Of a stretch of DNA of 64,000 nt, positions 1-8,925 are shown piece after piece. The stretch is taken from positions 248,001-312,000 of the forward strand of contig JAPKHK010000001.1 in NCBI GenBank assembly GCA_026646885.1, given 5' to 3'. A model generated the notes under the pieces. The model had not been told where the DNA came from. It saw nothing but the letters and a program-made list of their open reading frames with translations, and did not search any database. The first letter of the stretch is position 1. Each line of letters starts with the position of its first letter. The translations under genes were made by a program, and so were the position numbers. Source of the stretch: Casimicrobiaceae bacterium. Its GTDB lineage: Bacteria; Pseudomonadota; Gammaproteobacteria; Burkholderiales; Casimicrobiaceae.

Positions 1-1
1 C

Positions 2-1927
2 GGTTTGGCTGAGTCGCGCATCTTCGACCGCTCGTTGCTCGAAAAAGCGGATCAGGAACTACGGCGGCAATATATCAGCCGCGGGCGCTATGCCGCCGAA
101 GTAACTACGACAGTTACACCGCTGGAACGCAACCGTGTCGCGGTGAACTTCGCCATCAGCGAAGGCGAGATTGCGCGCATCGCCCAAATCAATATCGTCG
201 GCGCCAAGGTATTTCGCGAGAAGGATTTGCTCGACGAGATGCAGCTCACCACCCCCGGCTGGATGACCTGGTATACCAAGAACGACCAGTATTCCAAGCA
301 GAAGCTGGGCGCTGATTTAGAGGCCCTGCGCAGCTACTACACCAATCGCGGCTATCTCGATTTCACCATCGAGTCCACCCAGGTGCAGATTACACCGGAC
401 AAGCAGGACATTTTCATCACCCTCAACATTACCGAAGGTGAAAAGTACCTCGTCTCGGAGGTACGGCTGGCTGGCGAGATGTTAGTGCCTGAAGAGGAGC
501 TCAGGAAACTCATCCAGTTGCAGCCGGGGGGTGTATTCTCGAGGGCCAAGCTGACGGAGTCGAACAAAGCGATTGCCGATCGCTTGGGCAACGACGGATA
601 CGCCTTCGCTAACGTCAATGCCGTGCCCGAAGTGAACAAGGACAAGCGCGAAGTCGCCTTTACCTTTCTCATCGATCCGGGTCGGCGCATCTATGTGCGG
701 CGGATCAATATCCTGGGCAACACGCGCACCCGCGATGTGGTCGTCCGTCGCGAAATGCGGCAACTTGAAAGTGCCTGGTACGACGCCGCCAAGATCGCAC
801 GCTCCAAGGAACGCATCGATCGCCTGGGACATTTCTCGGATATCAACATAGAGACTCCCGCGGTGCCGGGAGCGCCCGATCAAGTCGATCTTGATATTTC
901 GGTGACTGAGAAGCCGACCGGAAACGTACTTTTTGGCATCGGCTATTCCAGCGGGGATGGCTTGGTTCTCTCCGGGTCGATCTCCCAGAACAACGTGTTT
1001 GGCAGCGGCAACGCGCTCGCCGCACAGATCAACAGCTCGAAAATCAACCGCGTCTTCTCGCTCTCCTACACCAACCCTTATTACACCCCCGATGGCGTGG
1101 CGCGCGGGTTTGACGTCTACCAGCGCAATGTCGACCCGACCTCGCTCAGCGTGGGTACATACAAATCATCCACCATAGGAGCTGGCCTGAGGTTCGGGGT
1201 ACCGGTTACCGAAACCGACACCATCAACTTCGGGTTGGCCGCGGAACAAACCGAACTGACGCTCTACTTCGACAGTCCGCAGCGCTATATCGACTTCGCC
1301 AATACCTTCGGGCTCATGACCAACAGCATCATCGGCACCGTCGGCTGGGCCCGCGATACCCGCGACAGCATCCTCTATCCCACCCGGGGCCAGTACCAGC
1401 GTGTCTTCGGCGAGATCGGCTTCCCGGTATCGAGCTTGACGTACTACAAGCTCAACTACCAGCATCAGACCTTCCTTCCGTTCTTCAGCCCGTTCACGCT
1501 GATGCTCAACGGTGAATTGGGGTATGGCGACGGTCTCAAAGGCAAGCCGCTGCCGTTCTTCAAGAACTATTTTGCCGGCGGTGTCGGCTCCGTTCGCGGC
1601 TACGATACCGCGAGCCTGGGGCCACGCGACACCAATGACGAAGTGCTGGGCGGAAAGCAGCGTATCGTCGGCAATGCCGAACTGCTCTTCCCCTTCCCTG
1701 GCATGAAGCAGGACAAATCGGTGCGCGGGAGCCTTTTCGTTGATGCTGGGCGGGTACGCGGGGAGGGCGCGCAGGGCGATTTCGAAACCTTCCGCTACTC
1801 CACCGGCGCCGCAGTGACGTGGCAGTCGCCCGTTGGCCTGCTAAAATTCAGCTATGCCATTCCGCTCAATGCCAAGGATGGCGACCGGCTGCAGAGATTC
1901 CAGTTCCAGTTTGGCAACGTTTTCTAG
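2..1927 (+). CDS. bamA: Outer membrane protein assembly factor BamA (5' truncated by window edge)
   Basis: BamA is the beta-barrel core of the BAM complex that inserts outer-membrane proteins. The reading frame is open to the left edge, so the signal peptide and part of the first POTRA domain (roughly the first 120-130 residues of a ~770-residue protein) lie outside; the TTG at 5 is not a real start. About 640 residues remain: repeated POTRA domains in the first ~340 residues (for example IAQINIVGAKVF and IYVRRINILGNTRTRD) and then the 16-strand barrel. The conserved loop motif VRGYD (GGVGSVRGYD) is present near residue 530, and the chain ends in Phe (FQFGNVF), the usual terminal signal for barrel insertion. 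It is followed 27 bp later by skp and the lpx genes, the standard proteobacterial envelope operon. Confidence 0.97.
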   Translation, partial: GLAESRIFDRSLLEKADQELRRQYISRGRYAAEVTTTVTPLERNRVAVNFAISEGEIARIAQINIVGAKVFREKDLLDEMQLTTPGWMTWYTKNDQYSKQKLGADLEALRSYYTNRGYLDFTIESTQVQITPDKQDIFITLNITEGEKYLVSEVRLAGEMLVPEEELRKLIQLQPGGVFSRAKLTESNKAIADRLGNDGYAFANVNAVPEVNKDKREVAFTFLIDPGRRIYVRRINILGNTRTRDVVVRREMRQLESAWYDAAKIARSKERIDRLGHFSDINIETPAVPGAPDQVDLDISVTEKPTGNVLFGIGYSSGDGLVLSGSISQNNVFGSGNALAAQINSSKINRVFSLSYTNPYYTPDGVARGFDVYQRNVDPTSLSVGTYKSSTIGAGLRFGVPVTETDTINFGLAAEQTELTLYFDSPQRYIDFANTFGLMTNSIIGTVGWARDTRDSILYPTRGQYQRVFGEIGFPVSSLTYYKLNYQHQTFLPFFSPFTLMLNGELGYGDGLKGKPLPFFKNYFAGGVGSVRGYDTASLGPRDTNDEVLGGKQRIVGNAELLFPFPGMKQDKSVRGSLFVDAGRVRGEGAQGDFETFRYSTGAAVTWQSPVGLLKFSYAIPLNAKDGDRLQRFQFQFGNVF

Positions 1928-1954
1928 GCGTTGCGAAGCTTAAGGAGACGCAAG

Positions 1955-2473
1955 GTGAATTTGCGCAAGACATTGCTTCGGGGGCTCGCCACGACGGGCT
2001 GCATGGCGGCGTTGCTGGCTAGCTTTGGTGCCGTCGCCGCCGACAACAAGATCGGCTTTGTCAACACCGAGCGCATTCTGCGTGAGGCCGCACCGGCCAA
2101 GAGAGCGGCCGCCAAGCTCGAGAAGGAATTTTCCGGGCGGGACGCGGAACTGCAGCGGATGTCCAAGCAGGTTCGGGAATTGCAAGCCTACCTCGAGAAG
2201 GAAGGCTTGGCGCTTCCCGAATCGGAACGCAAGAACAAGGAGCGCGAGCTTGCCAATTTGAGTCGCGAATTTCAGCGCGCCGATCGGCAGTTCCGCGAGG
2301 ACCTCAACATCCGCCGAAACGAAGAAACGGCCAGCGTACAGGAGCGAGCCCAGCGGGCCATTCAGCAGATCGCCGAGACTGAAAAGCTCGATCTCATCCT
2401 GCAAGAAGCGGTCTGGGTGAGTCAGCGGATCGATATCACAGACAAGGTACTGAGAGCGCTGGCCGACAAGTGA
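1955..2473 (+). CDS. skp: Periplasmic chaperone Skp/OmpH
   Basis: Skp is a trimeric periplasmic holdase that carries unfolded outer-membrane proteins to BamA. The GTG at 1955 is chosen because AAGGAG lies at 1942-1947, 7 bases upstream, and because it puts a normal Sec signal at the N-terminus (LRKTLLRG, then a hydrophobic run ending AVAA before DNK). A longer frame from the TTG at 1931 would bury that Shine-Dalgarno sequence. The mature protein starts with the family's IGFVNTERIL strand and continues as a long charged helical region (EKEFSGRDAELQRMSKQVREL), matching the tentacle helices. At 172 residues it is of normal size. It sits between bamA and lpxD as in most beta- and gammaproteobacteria. 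Confidence 0.95.
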   Translation: MNLRKTLLRGLATTGCMAALLASFGAVAADNKIGFVNTERILREAAPAKRAAAKLEKEFSGRDAELQRMSKQVRELQAYLEKEGLALPESERKNKERELANLSREFQRADRQFREDLNIRRNEETASVQERAQRAIQQIAETEKLDLILQEAVWVSQRIDITDKVLRALADK

Positions 2474-2501
2474 GCGGCCGGAACGAGCGCGCCGCCCAGC
2501 C

Positions 2502-3539
2502 ATGCCTACCCCGAATTTCACCCTGCGCGAGCTTGGCGCCGCCTGTGCTGCCTTGGTTGAGGGCGACGGGGATGTCCGCATAACCCAGATTGGGACGCTA
2601 CATGCCGCCAGCGAAGGCGCGATCAGCTTCCTCGCAAATCCCAAGTATCGCCAGCTGCTCGCAACCACGAGGGCCAGCGCCGTGATACTCGCTCCCGAAG
2701 ACGCCACGCATACCAGCCTGCCGCGCTTGGTGACTCCTCAGCCCTATGCCTGTTACGCGCGTATCGCCGCCATGCTCAACCCCCCGCAAGCATACCAGGC
2801 GGGAGTCTCTGCCGCCGCCAACGTGGGCGAAGGTGCGCGCATTGCTGCGAGCGCCCATGTGGCCCCGGGAGTGTGCATCGGTGCCGGCGCCATAGTTGGC
2901 GAGCGCGCCGTATTGCTCTGCGGAGCGGTCGTCGGCGAGCGTGCACAGATAGGCAACGAGGCGCGCATCTATCCCAACGCGGTGATCTACGCCGATTGTG
3001 TCATTGGCCCGCGATGCATCATCCATTCGGGGGCGGTGATCGGCGCCGATGGTTTCGGGATGGCCGAGGATCAGGGCGTGTGGCTCAAGATCCCGCAGAT
3101 CGGACGGGTGATTCTGGGCGCGGACGTCGAAGTTGGCGCCAATACCACGATCGATCGCGGCGCCCTGGACGACACGGTGATCGAGGATGGGGTGAAGCTC
3201 GATAATCAGATTCAGGTTGCCCACAACTGCCGCATTGGAGCGCACACCGCGATCGCCGGCTGCGTGGGCATTGCCGGCAGCACCCGCATTGGCAAGCACT
3301 GCAAGATTGGTGGCGCCGCGATGATCATTGGGCACCTGGCGATCGCTGACGGAGTGGTGATCTCGGCGGGATCGTTCGTCTCGAAGTCGATCACCCATCC
3401 GGGCGTTTATACCGGGGTTTATCCCCTTGCTGCGCATGACAAGTGGCTGCGTTCCGCGCCTTTCGTGCGCCAACTCGACGAACTGGCCGAGCGGGTGCGC
3501 GAGTTGGAGCGGCGACTCAAGCCCAAGGAAGGAAGCTAG
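2502..3539 (+). CDS. lpxD: UDP-3-O-(3-hydroxyacyl)glucosamine N-acyltransferase LpxD
   Basis: LpxD adds the second hydroxyacyl chain, from acyl-ACP, to UDP-3-O-acylglucosamine in lipid A synthesis. The 345-residue protein has the N-terminal uridine-binding domain (residues ~1-100; ISFLANPKYRQLL) and then a left-handed beta-helix of hexapeptide repeats (~100-310; IGAGAIVGERAVL and similar). The catalytic His region VAHNCRIGAH is present near residue 245. A C-terminal helix rich in Glu/Arg (LAERVRELERRLK) closes it. It starts at ATG 2502, 28 bp after skp, and is followed 3 bp downstream by fabZ, so it is co-transcribed with the rest of the lipid A genes. Confidence 0.96.
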   Translation: MPTPNFTLRELGAACAALVEGDGDVRITQIGTLHAASEGAISFLANPKYRQLLATTRASAVILAPEDATHTSLPRLVTPQPYACYARIAAMLNPPQAYQAGVSAAANVGEGARIAASAHVAPGVCIGAGAIVGERAVLLCGAVVGERAQIGNEARIYPNAVIYADCVIGPRCIIHSGAVIGADGFGMAEDQGVWLKIPQIGRVILGADVEVGANTTIDRGALDDTVIEDGVKLDNQIQVAHNCRIGAHTAIAGCVGIAGSTRIGKHCKIGGAAMIIGHLAIADGVVISAGSFVSKSITHPGVYTGVYPLAAHDKWLRSAPFVRQLDELAERVRELERRLKPKEGS

Positions 3540-3542
3540 CCG

Positions 3543-3986
3543 ATGGATGGCATGGAAATCCGCGAAATTCTGCAACATCTCCCGCACCGCTACCCGTTCC
3601 TACTGATAGACCGGGTTCTGGAACTGGAGGTCGGCAAGCGTATTGTCGGCTTGAAGAACGTGACCATGAATGAGCCCTTTTTCATGGGTCACTTTCCCGG
3701 CAACCCGGTGATGCCCGGTGTGATGGTGATCGAGGCCTTGGCCCAGGCCGCCGGAATCCTCTCCTTCAAGACCATGGGACGGCGACCGGATGGCAATTCG
3801 GTAGTCTATTTCGCAGGCATCGACGGCGCGCGTTTCAAGAAGCCAGTGGTTCCAGGCGATCAGCTGCGGCTGGAGGTGGACTTGCATCGCTTGGTTCGGG
3901 GAGTCGCCAAGTTTCAAGGGCGTGCCTGGGTGGGTGACGTTCTCGTTGCCGAAGCCGAAATCATGGCGGCGCTGCGCGAGGTCTGA
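3543..3986 (+). CDS. fabZ: 3-hydroxyacyl-[acyl-carrier-protein] dehydratase FabZ
   Basis: FabZ dehydrates 3-hydroxyacyl-ACP to trans-2-enoyl-ACP in fatty-acid elongation and competes with LpxA/LpxD for hydroxyacyl-ACP, which explains its place among the lpx genes. The 147-residue protein is a single hot-dog domain. The catalytic His50 and Glu64 are visible in [20 protein letters not shown], and [13 protein letters not shown] is the family N-terminus. ATG 3543 lies 3 bases after the lpxD stop with AAGGAAGG just inside lpxD as ribosome site; an in-frame ATG at 3552 is an alternative start. Confidence 0.96.
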   Translation: MDGMEIREILQHLPHRYPFLLIDRVLELEVGKRIVGLKNVTMNEPFFMGHFPGNPVMPGVMVIEALAQAAGILSFKTMGRRPDGNSVVYFAGIDGARFKKPVVPGDQLRLEVDLHRLVRGVAKFQGRAWVGDVLVAEAEIMAALREV

Positions 3987-3991
3987 CCACC

Positions 3992-4780
3992 GTGCCACGC
4001 CTCCACCCCACTGCACTGATCGACCCTGGCGCCGAACTTTCCGACGATGTCGAAGTCGGTGCCTTTAGCATCATTGGGCCACACGTTCAGATCGGTGCAG
4101 GCACGCGCATCGCGCCCCACGTAGTTCTTTCCGGGCACACACGCATTGGTGAGCGCAACCGCATTTTCCAGTTTGCCTCCATCGGAGAAGCGCCTCAGGA
4201 CAAGAAATACCGCGGAGAGCCGACGCGGCTCGACATCGGAGATGACAACACCATACGCGAGTATTGCACGCTCAACCTGGGAACGGTTCAGGACCAGGGC
4301 ATTACTCGAATCGGTCATCGCAACTGGATCATGGCCTACGTCCACATCGCGCACGATTGCCAAGTGGGCGACGACGCCATTTTCGCCAACAACACGCAAC
4401 TCGCCGGCCACGTCAGCGTGGGTGACTTCGCGGTGCTGGGCGGCTTCACCGGAGTGCACCAATTCTGCCGTATCGGCGCGCACGTGATCACCGGGATCGC
4501 CAGTGTCGTCGTGCAGGATCTGCCTCCCTTCATTACCGCCGCTGGCAACCCGGCGCGACCCTTCGGCATCAACAGCGAGGGTCTGAAGCGGCGGGGGTTC
4601 ACTGCTGCCGACTTGGCGGTGCTCAAGCGCGCGTACAAGACGCTTTTCCGCGAAGGACTGAGGCTCGACGAGGCGCGCGAGAGGTTGGCCGGGGAAGCCG
4701 CGGGCGGTGCCGTGCTTGTGCCCTTGGTCGAATTCCTGCAAACGCCAGGACGAGGGATCGCCAGACCTCGCAGCGACTGA
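3992..4780 (+). CDS. lpxA: Acyl-ACP--UDP-N-acetylglucosamine O-acyltransferase LpxA
   Basis: LpxA catalyses the first step of lipid A synthesis, moving a 3-hydroxyacyl chain from ACP to the 3-OH of UDP-GlcNAc. The 262-residue length matches E. coli LpxA. Residues ~1-190 form a left-handed beta-helix of hexad repeats beginning HPTALIDPGAELSDD; the active-site His is in AYVHIAHDCQVGDD near residue 120, and the C-terminal third is helical (LKRAYKTLFREGLRL). It starts with GTG at 3992, five bases after the fabZ stop; no ATG is available nearby. Its arrangement between fabZ and lpxB is the conserved one. Confidence 0.96.
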   Translation: MPRLHPTALIDPGAELSDDVEVGAFSIIGPHVQIGAGTRIAPHVVLSGHTRIGERNRIFQFASIGEAPQDKKYRGEPTRLDIGDDNTIREYCTLNLGTVQDQGITRIGHRNWIMAYVHIAHDCQVGDDAIFANNTQLAGHVSVGDFAVLGGFTGVHQFCRIGAHVITGIASVVVQDLPPFITAAGNPARPFGINSEGLKRRGFTAADLAVLKRAYKTLFREGLRLDEARERLAGEAAGGAVLVPLVEFLQTPGRGIARPRSD

Positions 4781-4813
4781 AATGATCGCTGGCGCGCACG
4801 GCGAGGGAGGGGG

Positions 4814-5956
4814 ATGGCGGTGCTGATCGCCATGGTGGCGGGGGAAACGTCCGGCGATTTGCTCGGCGCGGAGCTCATCCGGGAATTGCGCCGACAGCGC
4901 CCGGAGCTTGCCTTCGCCGGTATCGGCGGGCCGCAGATGGGGAGCGCCGGCTGCACGCTTTGGCACGACGCGGAAACTCTGGCGGTGCGCGGCTATGCCG
5001 AGGTGCTCAGGCACTTGCCGCGGCTATTGCTGCTGCGACGAGACCTGGTGCGCCGATTGCTTGCGGCGAAGCCAGCGCTCTACATTGGCATAGACGCGCC
5101 GGATTTCAATCTCGGCGTGGAACGTTCCTTGAAACGCCAGGGCTTGCGCACCCTGCATTACGTTAGCCCGTCGCTTTGGGCTTGGCGCGGCGAGCGAATT
5201 CGGGTGATAGGCGAAGCGGCCGATCATGTTCTGGTGCTGTTCCCCTTCGAGACCCAGATCTACCAGTCCGCTGGCATACCCGCAACCTACGTGGGGCACC
5301 CCTTGGCGGACATCGCTCCTCTCGAACCTGACCGCTTGGCAGAGAAAGTCGCTCTGAAGCTGGACAAGCATCGGCCAGCCATCGCATTGCTTCCCGGCAG
5401 CCGTCAGAGCGAACTCGACCTCCACGCCGATTTGTTCGTGGCCACCGCCGCAGCCGTGGCCCGCGCTTTGCCCGAAGCGCAATTCCTGGTCCCGCTCGCC
5501 ACTCGGGAAACCCGTGCCCGGTTTGAAATGGCATTGTGCCGGGAGGGGGCGGCGGCACCGCGCATGGATTTGCTCTATGGCCATGCGGGCAAGGCGCTGG
5601 CAGCCGCGGATCTGGCCTTGGTCGCTTCAGGTACGGCAACTCTGGAAGCGGTGCTCTACCGCTGCCCGCAGGTGGTTGCCTATCGTCTGCGGCCGGCGAC
5701 GTATCGCCTCGTGAAGCGCAAGCTGCGCTTGCCTTACGTTGCTTTGCCCAATGTCCTGGCGGGGAAGTTCATCGTGCCGGAATTGCTGCAAGAAGAGGCG
5801 ACACCTGAGAATCTGGCGCAAGCTCTGCTCAATCTTTTTGCCGACAAGCTCGTGCGCAAGCGCCTGGAACGGCATCACGCAGCCCTGCATGCCGAGCTTC
5901 GCCAGAACAATGCCGCGCGCGCGGCCGCCGCGGTGCTTGGACTCTTGCGGCTATGA
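4814..5956 (+). CDS. lpxB: Lipid-A-disaccharide synthase LpxB
   Basis: LpxB is the peripheral inner-membrane GT19 glycosyltransferase that joins UDP-2,3-diacylglucosamine and lipid X into the lipid A disaccharide. The 380-residue protein carries the family's start [16 protein letters not shown], the SPSLWAWR segment near residue 118 and the nucleotide-sugar binding region LPGSRQSEL near residue 195, followed by [11 protein letters not shown] near residue 275. ATG 4814 is preceded by GGGAGGGGG at about 4804. Its last four bases overlap the start of rnhB (ATGA), so the two are translationally coupled. Confidence 0.96.
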   Translation: MAVLIAMVAGETSGDLLGAELIRELRRQRPELAFAGIGGPQMGSAGCTLWHDAETLAVRGYAEVLRHLPRLLLLRRDLVRRLLAAKPALYIGIDAPDFNLGVERSLKRQGLRTLHYVSPSLWAWRGERIRVIGEAADHVLVLFPFETQIYQSAGIPATYVGHPLADIAPLEPDRLAEKVALKLDKHRPAIALLPGSRQSELDLHADLFVATAAAVARALPEAQFLVPLATRETRARFEMALCREGAAAPRMDLLYGHAGKALAAADLALVASGTATLEAVLYRCPQVVAYRLRPATYRLVKRKLRLPYVALPNVLAGKFIVPELLQEEATPENLAQALLNLFADKLVRKRLERHHAALHAELRQNNAARAAAAVLGLLRL

Positions 5957-6582
5957 CGAGGGCGGCCCGTGCTCAAGGCGAGCTGGCGTTGCTCGCGCCG
6001 CTGGTAGTTCCGCCGGACCTCGCCGGTGTCGATGAAGCCGGTCGCGGTCCGCTGGCCGGAGCGGTCTACGCCGCCGCGGTGATCCTCGACCCCGCCGCGC
6101 CAATTGCCGACCTCGACGATTCCAAGCGCCTGAGCGCGCGGCAGCGCGAGCGGCTGGCCAGGGAAATTCGCGCCCGCGCCGTGGCCTGGGCAGTCGCCGA
6201 AGCGAGTGTCGCCGAGATCGATGCCATGAATATCCTCCAAGCAACACTCCTGGCGATGCGGCGCGCTCTTGAGGCACTACCCATCGCCCCGGAGGCGGCC
6301 TGGATCGACGGCTTGCATTGCCCGAATCTGCCACTTCCCATGCGCGCGCTTGTCGGAGGAGACCGTCGCGTGGCGGCCATTTCGGCGGCGTCTATCCTTG
6401 CCAAGACCGCGCGAGACGCGGCGATGCAGGTCCTCGATAGTCGCTATCCCGGTTATGGGTTCGCGCAGCATAAGGGCTATGGCACTGCCGCGCACCTGCG
6501 CGCCCTGTGCGAGCTGGGCCCTTGTGCGGAACACCGCCGCAGCTTTGCGCCGGTCAAGGCGCTCTTGCAGCGGACTTCTTGA
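5953..6582 (+). CDS. rnhB: Ribonuclease HII
   Basis: RNase HII cleaves RNA in RNA-DNA hybrids and starts removal of single misincorporated ribonucleotides from DNA. The 209-residue protein has the diagnostic [14 protein letters not shown] motif (catalytic Asp-Glu near residues 26-27), [12 protein letters not shown], a further acidic residue in [11 protein letters not shown], and the [17 protein letters not shown] segment near residue 160. It overlaps the lpxB stop by four bases. In many betaproteobacteria rnhB is followed by an RNA methyltransferase gene; here the next gene is an acyltransferase only 15 bp away. Confidence 0.96.
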   Translation: MTRAARAQGELALLAPLVVPPDLAGVDEAGRGPLAGAVYAAAVILDPAAPIADLDDSKRLSARQRERLAREIRARAVAWAVAEASVAEIDAMNILQATLLAMRRALEALPIAPEAAWIDGLHCPNLPLPMRALVGGDRRVAAISAASILAKTARDAAMQVLDSRYPGYGFAQHKGYGTAAHLRALCELGPCAEHRRSFAPVKALLQRTS

Positions 6583-6597
6583 GAGAGCGCGCCGCGA

Positions 6598-8787
6598 ATG
6601 CCCAAGGAGATCGGTAGAGTGCCTACGCAAGCGTCCGGGAATGGCCTGAATTCGCTCGCCAATCCGGCGACGGAGAGCGCCGATTCGCATGCGGGGACCA
6701 CCGACAAACACATTAGCCACGTTGACGGCATGCGTGCGTTGGCCGTACTTGCGGTGATGATCTACCACTTGAATCCTCGCTGGCTGCCTGGTGGGTTGAC
6801 TGGCGTCGACGTCTTTTTTGTGATCTCCGGCTTCGTGGTCACGGCATCGCTGGCACAGCATCACGCGGAGTCATTTTCGGCATTCATTGCGCGGTTCTAC
6901 CATCGTCGCTTGACCCGAATACTGCCGGCCTTGGTTTTCATGCTGATCGTCACTGCACTTGTGTACTCGGTCTTCATCCCGAGATCTTGGTTGAGCGGAA
7001 TGACCGCTACAGTGGCGTTCATGGCGTTCTTCGGGCTCTCGAACGTTGCGTTGCAATACCAGGCGGATGCCTACTTCTCGCCCCGCGCGGAATTCAACCC
7101 TTTTACTCATACCTGGTCGCTTGGAGTCGAGGAGCAGTTCTATTTGATTGCTCCGTGCCTCGTTTATCTGCACGTTCGCGCGCTCAGTCGTGCCGGGACT
7201 CGTACGCGGGCTCCCTATGAGGTGGCGATCTTGGCCCTGGTTTCGCTCATGGCAATGGTCTATTGGACGCGCGCGGAACCATTGTCCGCGTTCTACAGCG
7301 TGGTAAGCCGGTTTGTCGAGCTTGCCGCAGGTTGCCTATGGTACCTCTGGGTTTGGCGCAGCAGCCTGCGGGCCGCTCGCGGAATCGTCGCTTGGGCATT
7401 GGACATCGCAGGGGTAGCCACGCTTGCCGTCGTTTTCGCCTATACCAGCCCTGAGCGGTTCCCATTTCCCTGGGCCTTGGCCGCGGTCGTTGCGGCGATG
7501 CTCTTGATAGGCGTTCCGGGGAGAGCTACGCCTTTTCGGCGCATCTTGGAGTCGACCCCGGCCCAGTACATTGGGCTGCGTTCCTATTCTCTCTACTTGT
7601 GGCATTGGCCAGTCTATGTCATGGCGCGATGGACGGTTGGGCTGGACCACGCGTGGATTTGGCCGATCGCCGTGGCCATCACTTTCTTGCTGGCGGAATC
7701 ATCTTACCGTTGGATAGAGACTCCCCTGCGTGCTAGTCGGCGCTGGAGGGCAATGCGGCCTTCGCTGGCCATCGTCATCGCCGTCGCCGCCACCACGGCT
7801 TGCGGCTTCGCTGCGAAGGAGATGTTGACCAACTTGAACTCGCTGGGCATATCGAAAGTTACGCGGCAACGCGCGGACTGGTATGCCGATCACGATGATC
7901 CAACGCTCGCTGCCCTGGGCCTGCCCTGCGCAAGCCAGCTCCGCTATCGTCAAGCCGAAGGGATTCTAGTGATCGAGTACGAGCGGGTGAGCTGCCGCGA
8001 CGGTACTCCATTGCGGCCGGAGGGTATTCCCAGCATCTTCGTGCTCGGAGATTCCCATGCGACGATGTACCTGCCCTTGCTCCACCGCTTGAGTGCAAAG
8101 ACCGGCGCGAACGTACATGTATACCAGATTCCAGGGTGCCCCTTTCTCGATTTCCGGGGACCTGTCGGCAAAGGGCGCCCAGCCGAGTGTGCCACCTTGC
8201 CGGTGCGTCAGGTTGCAGACGTGCTCGCCCGCGCGAAGTCAGGAGACTTGGTATTCCTACCTTCGCTGCGTATTCCCCGTTTCGTCGATCAGTGGGGGCG
8301 CATGGATGAGGCCGTGGTTTTGCAGGCGATTCTTGGGCCGGGCGCGGACGCTGAGCGCGCGACCGGAGTCGAGGACGCATACAACTGGTTGAAGCCGCTG
8401 GTTGAAAGGGATCTCAAACTCGTGTTTGAGGCACCTACACCCATCTTCCGATCCCCGGCATTCCGCTGCGCGGACGCTTGGACGCGCATGAACGACATCT
8501 GTTCACGTGGCCTCAAGGAAACACGTGAGTGGCAGGAAAGCATAAGAGCGCCCGTTCTGCAGGCGATGCGAACGGTCGTTGCCAACACGCCAGGGGCAAG
8601 CATTTATGACCCGCTACCACATCTGTGCGGTGCGGCGGAGTGTAAAGCGATCCTGGAGTCCGGGCGACCGCTCTTTTTTGACGCCGACCATTTGAGCCGG
8701 TATGGGAACGAGGTCCTATACGCGAGCTTTTTCGCACATCTGCAGGCGATAGGCGCTCTTCCCGCTGGCGGGGAAGGAAGCCCATAA
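6598..8787 (+). CDS. Membrane acyltransferase with C-terminal SGNH domain (OafA/YrhL type)
   Basis: This 729-residue protein has two parts. Residues ~40-390 are an acyltransferase-3 membrane domain with about ten hydrophobic helices, starting HVDGMRALAVLAVMIYH (the helix-1 His thought to be catalytic) and with GVDVFFVISGF and HTWSLGVEEQFYL. Residues ~430-729 form an extracytoplasmic SGNH hydrolase-like domain with GDSH near 483 (nucleophile Ser) and DADHLS near 694 (Asp/His of the triad). Such proteins O-acetylate surface polysaccharides such as O-antigen; the actual acceptor here is unknown. ATG 6598 is given, but AAGGAG at 6604-6609 lies 9 bases before an in-frame GTG at 6619, a credible alternative start. 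It directly follows rnhB with no terminator, so it may ride on the lipid A operon. Its base composition looks more A/T-rich than the lpx genes, suggesting acquisition. Confidence 0.9.
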   Translation: MPKEIGRVPTQASGNGLNSLANPATESADSHAGTTDKHISHVDGMRALAVLAVMIYHLNPRWLPGGLTGVDVFFVISGFVVTASLAQHHAESFSAFIARFYHRRLTRILPALVFMLIVTALVYSVFIPRSWLSGMTATVAFMAFFGLSNVALQYQADAYFSPRAEFNPFTHTWSLGVEEQFYLIAPCLVYLHVRALSRAGTRTRAPYEVAILALVSLMAMVYWTRAEPLSAFYSVVSRFVELAAGCLWYLWVWRSSLRAARGIVAWALDIAGVATLAVVFAYTSPERFPFPWALAAVVAAMLLIGVPGRATPFRRILESTPAQYIGLRSYSLYLWHWPVYVMARWTVGLDHAWIWPIAVAITFLLAESSYRWIETPLRASRRWRAMRPSLAIVIAVAATTACGFAAKEMLTNLNSLGISKVTRQRADWYADHDDPTLAALGLPCASQLRYRQAEGILVIEYERVSCRDGTPLRPEGIPSIFVLGDSHATMYLPLLHRLSAKTGANVHVYQIPGCPFLDFRGPVGKGRPAECATLPVRQVADVLARAKSGDLVFLPSLRIPRFVDQWGRMDEAVVLQAILGPGADAERATGVEDAYNWLKPLVERDLKLVFEAPTPIFRSPAFRCADAWTRMNDICSRGLKETREWQESIRAPVLQAMRTVVANTPGASIYDPLPHLCGAAECKAILESGRPLFFDADHLSRYGNEVLYASFFAHLQAIGALPAGGEGSP

Positions 8788-8925
8788 CGGCATTGGGGTG
8801 CGGCCCCCCCGCGATGAACGCGACCCAGCCGGGCATGCCCCAAGATGACGTCGCCGACTCGCCATTCTCGGGGCTACCCGGTGAACCAACGGGCCGCGCT
8901 CTCCTCGCGCTGTGCGAGCCCTAGG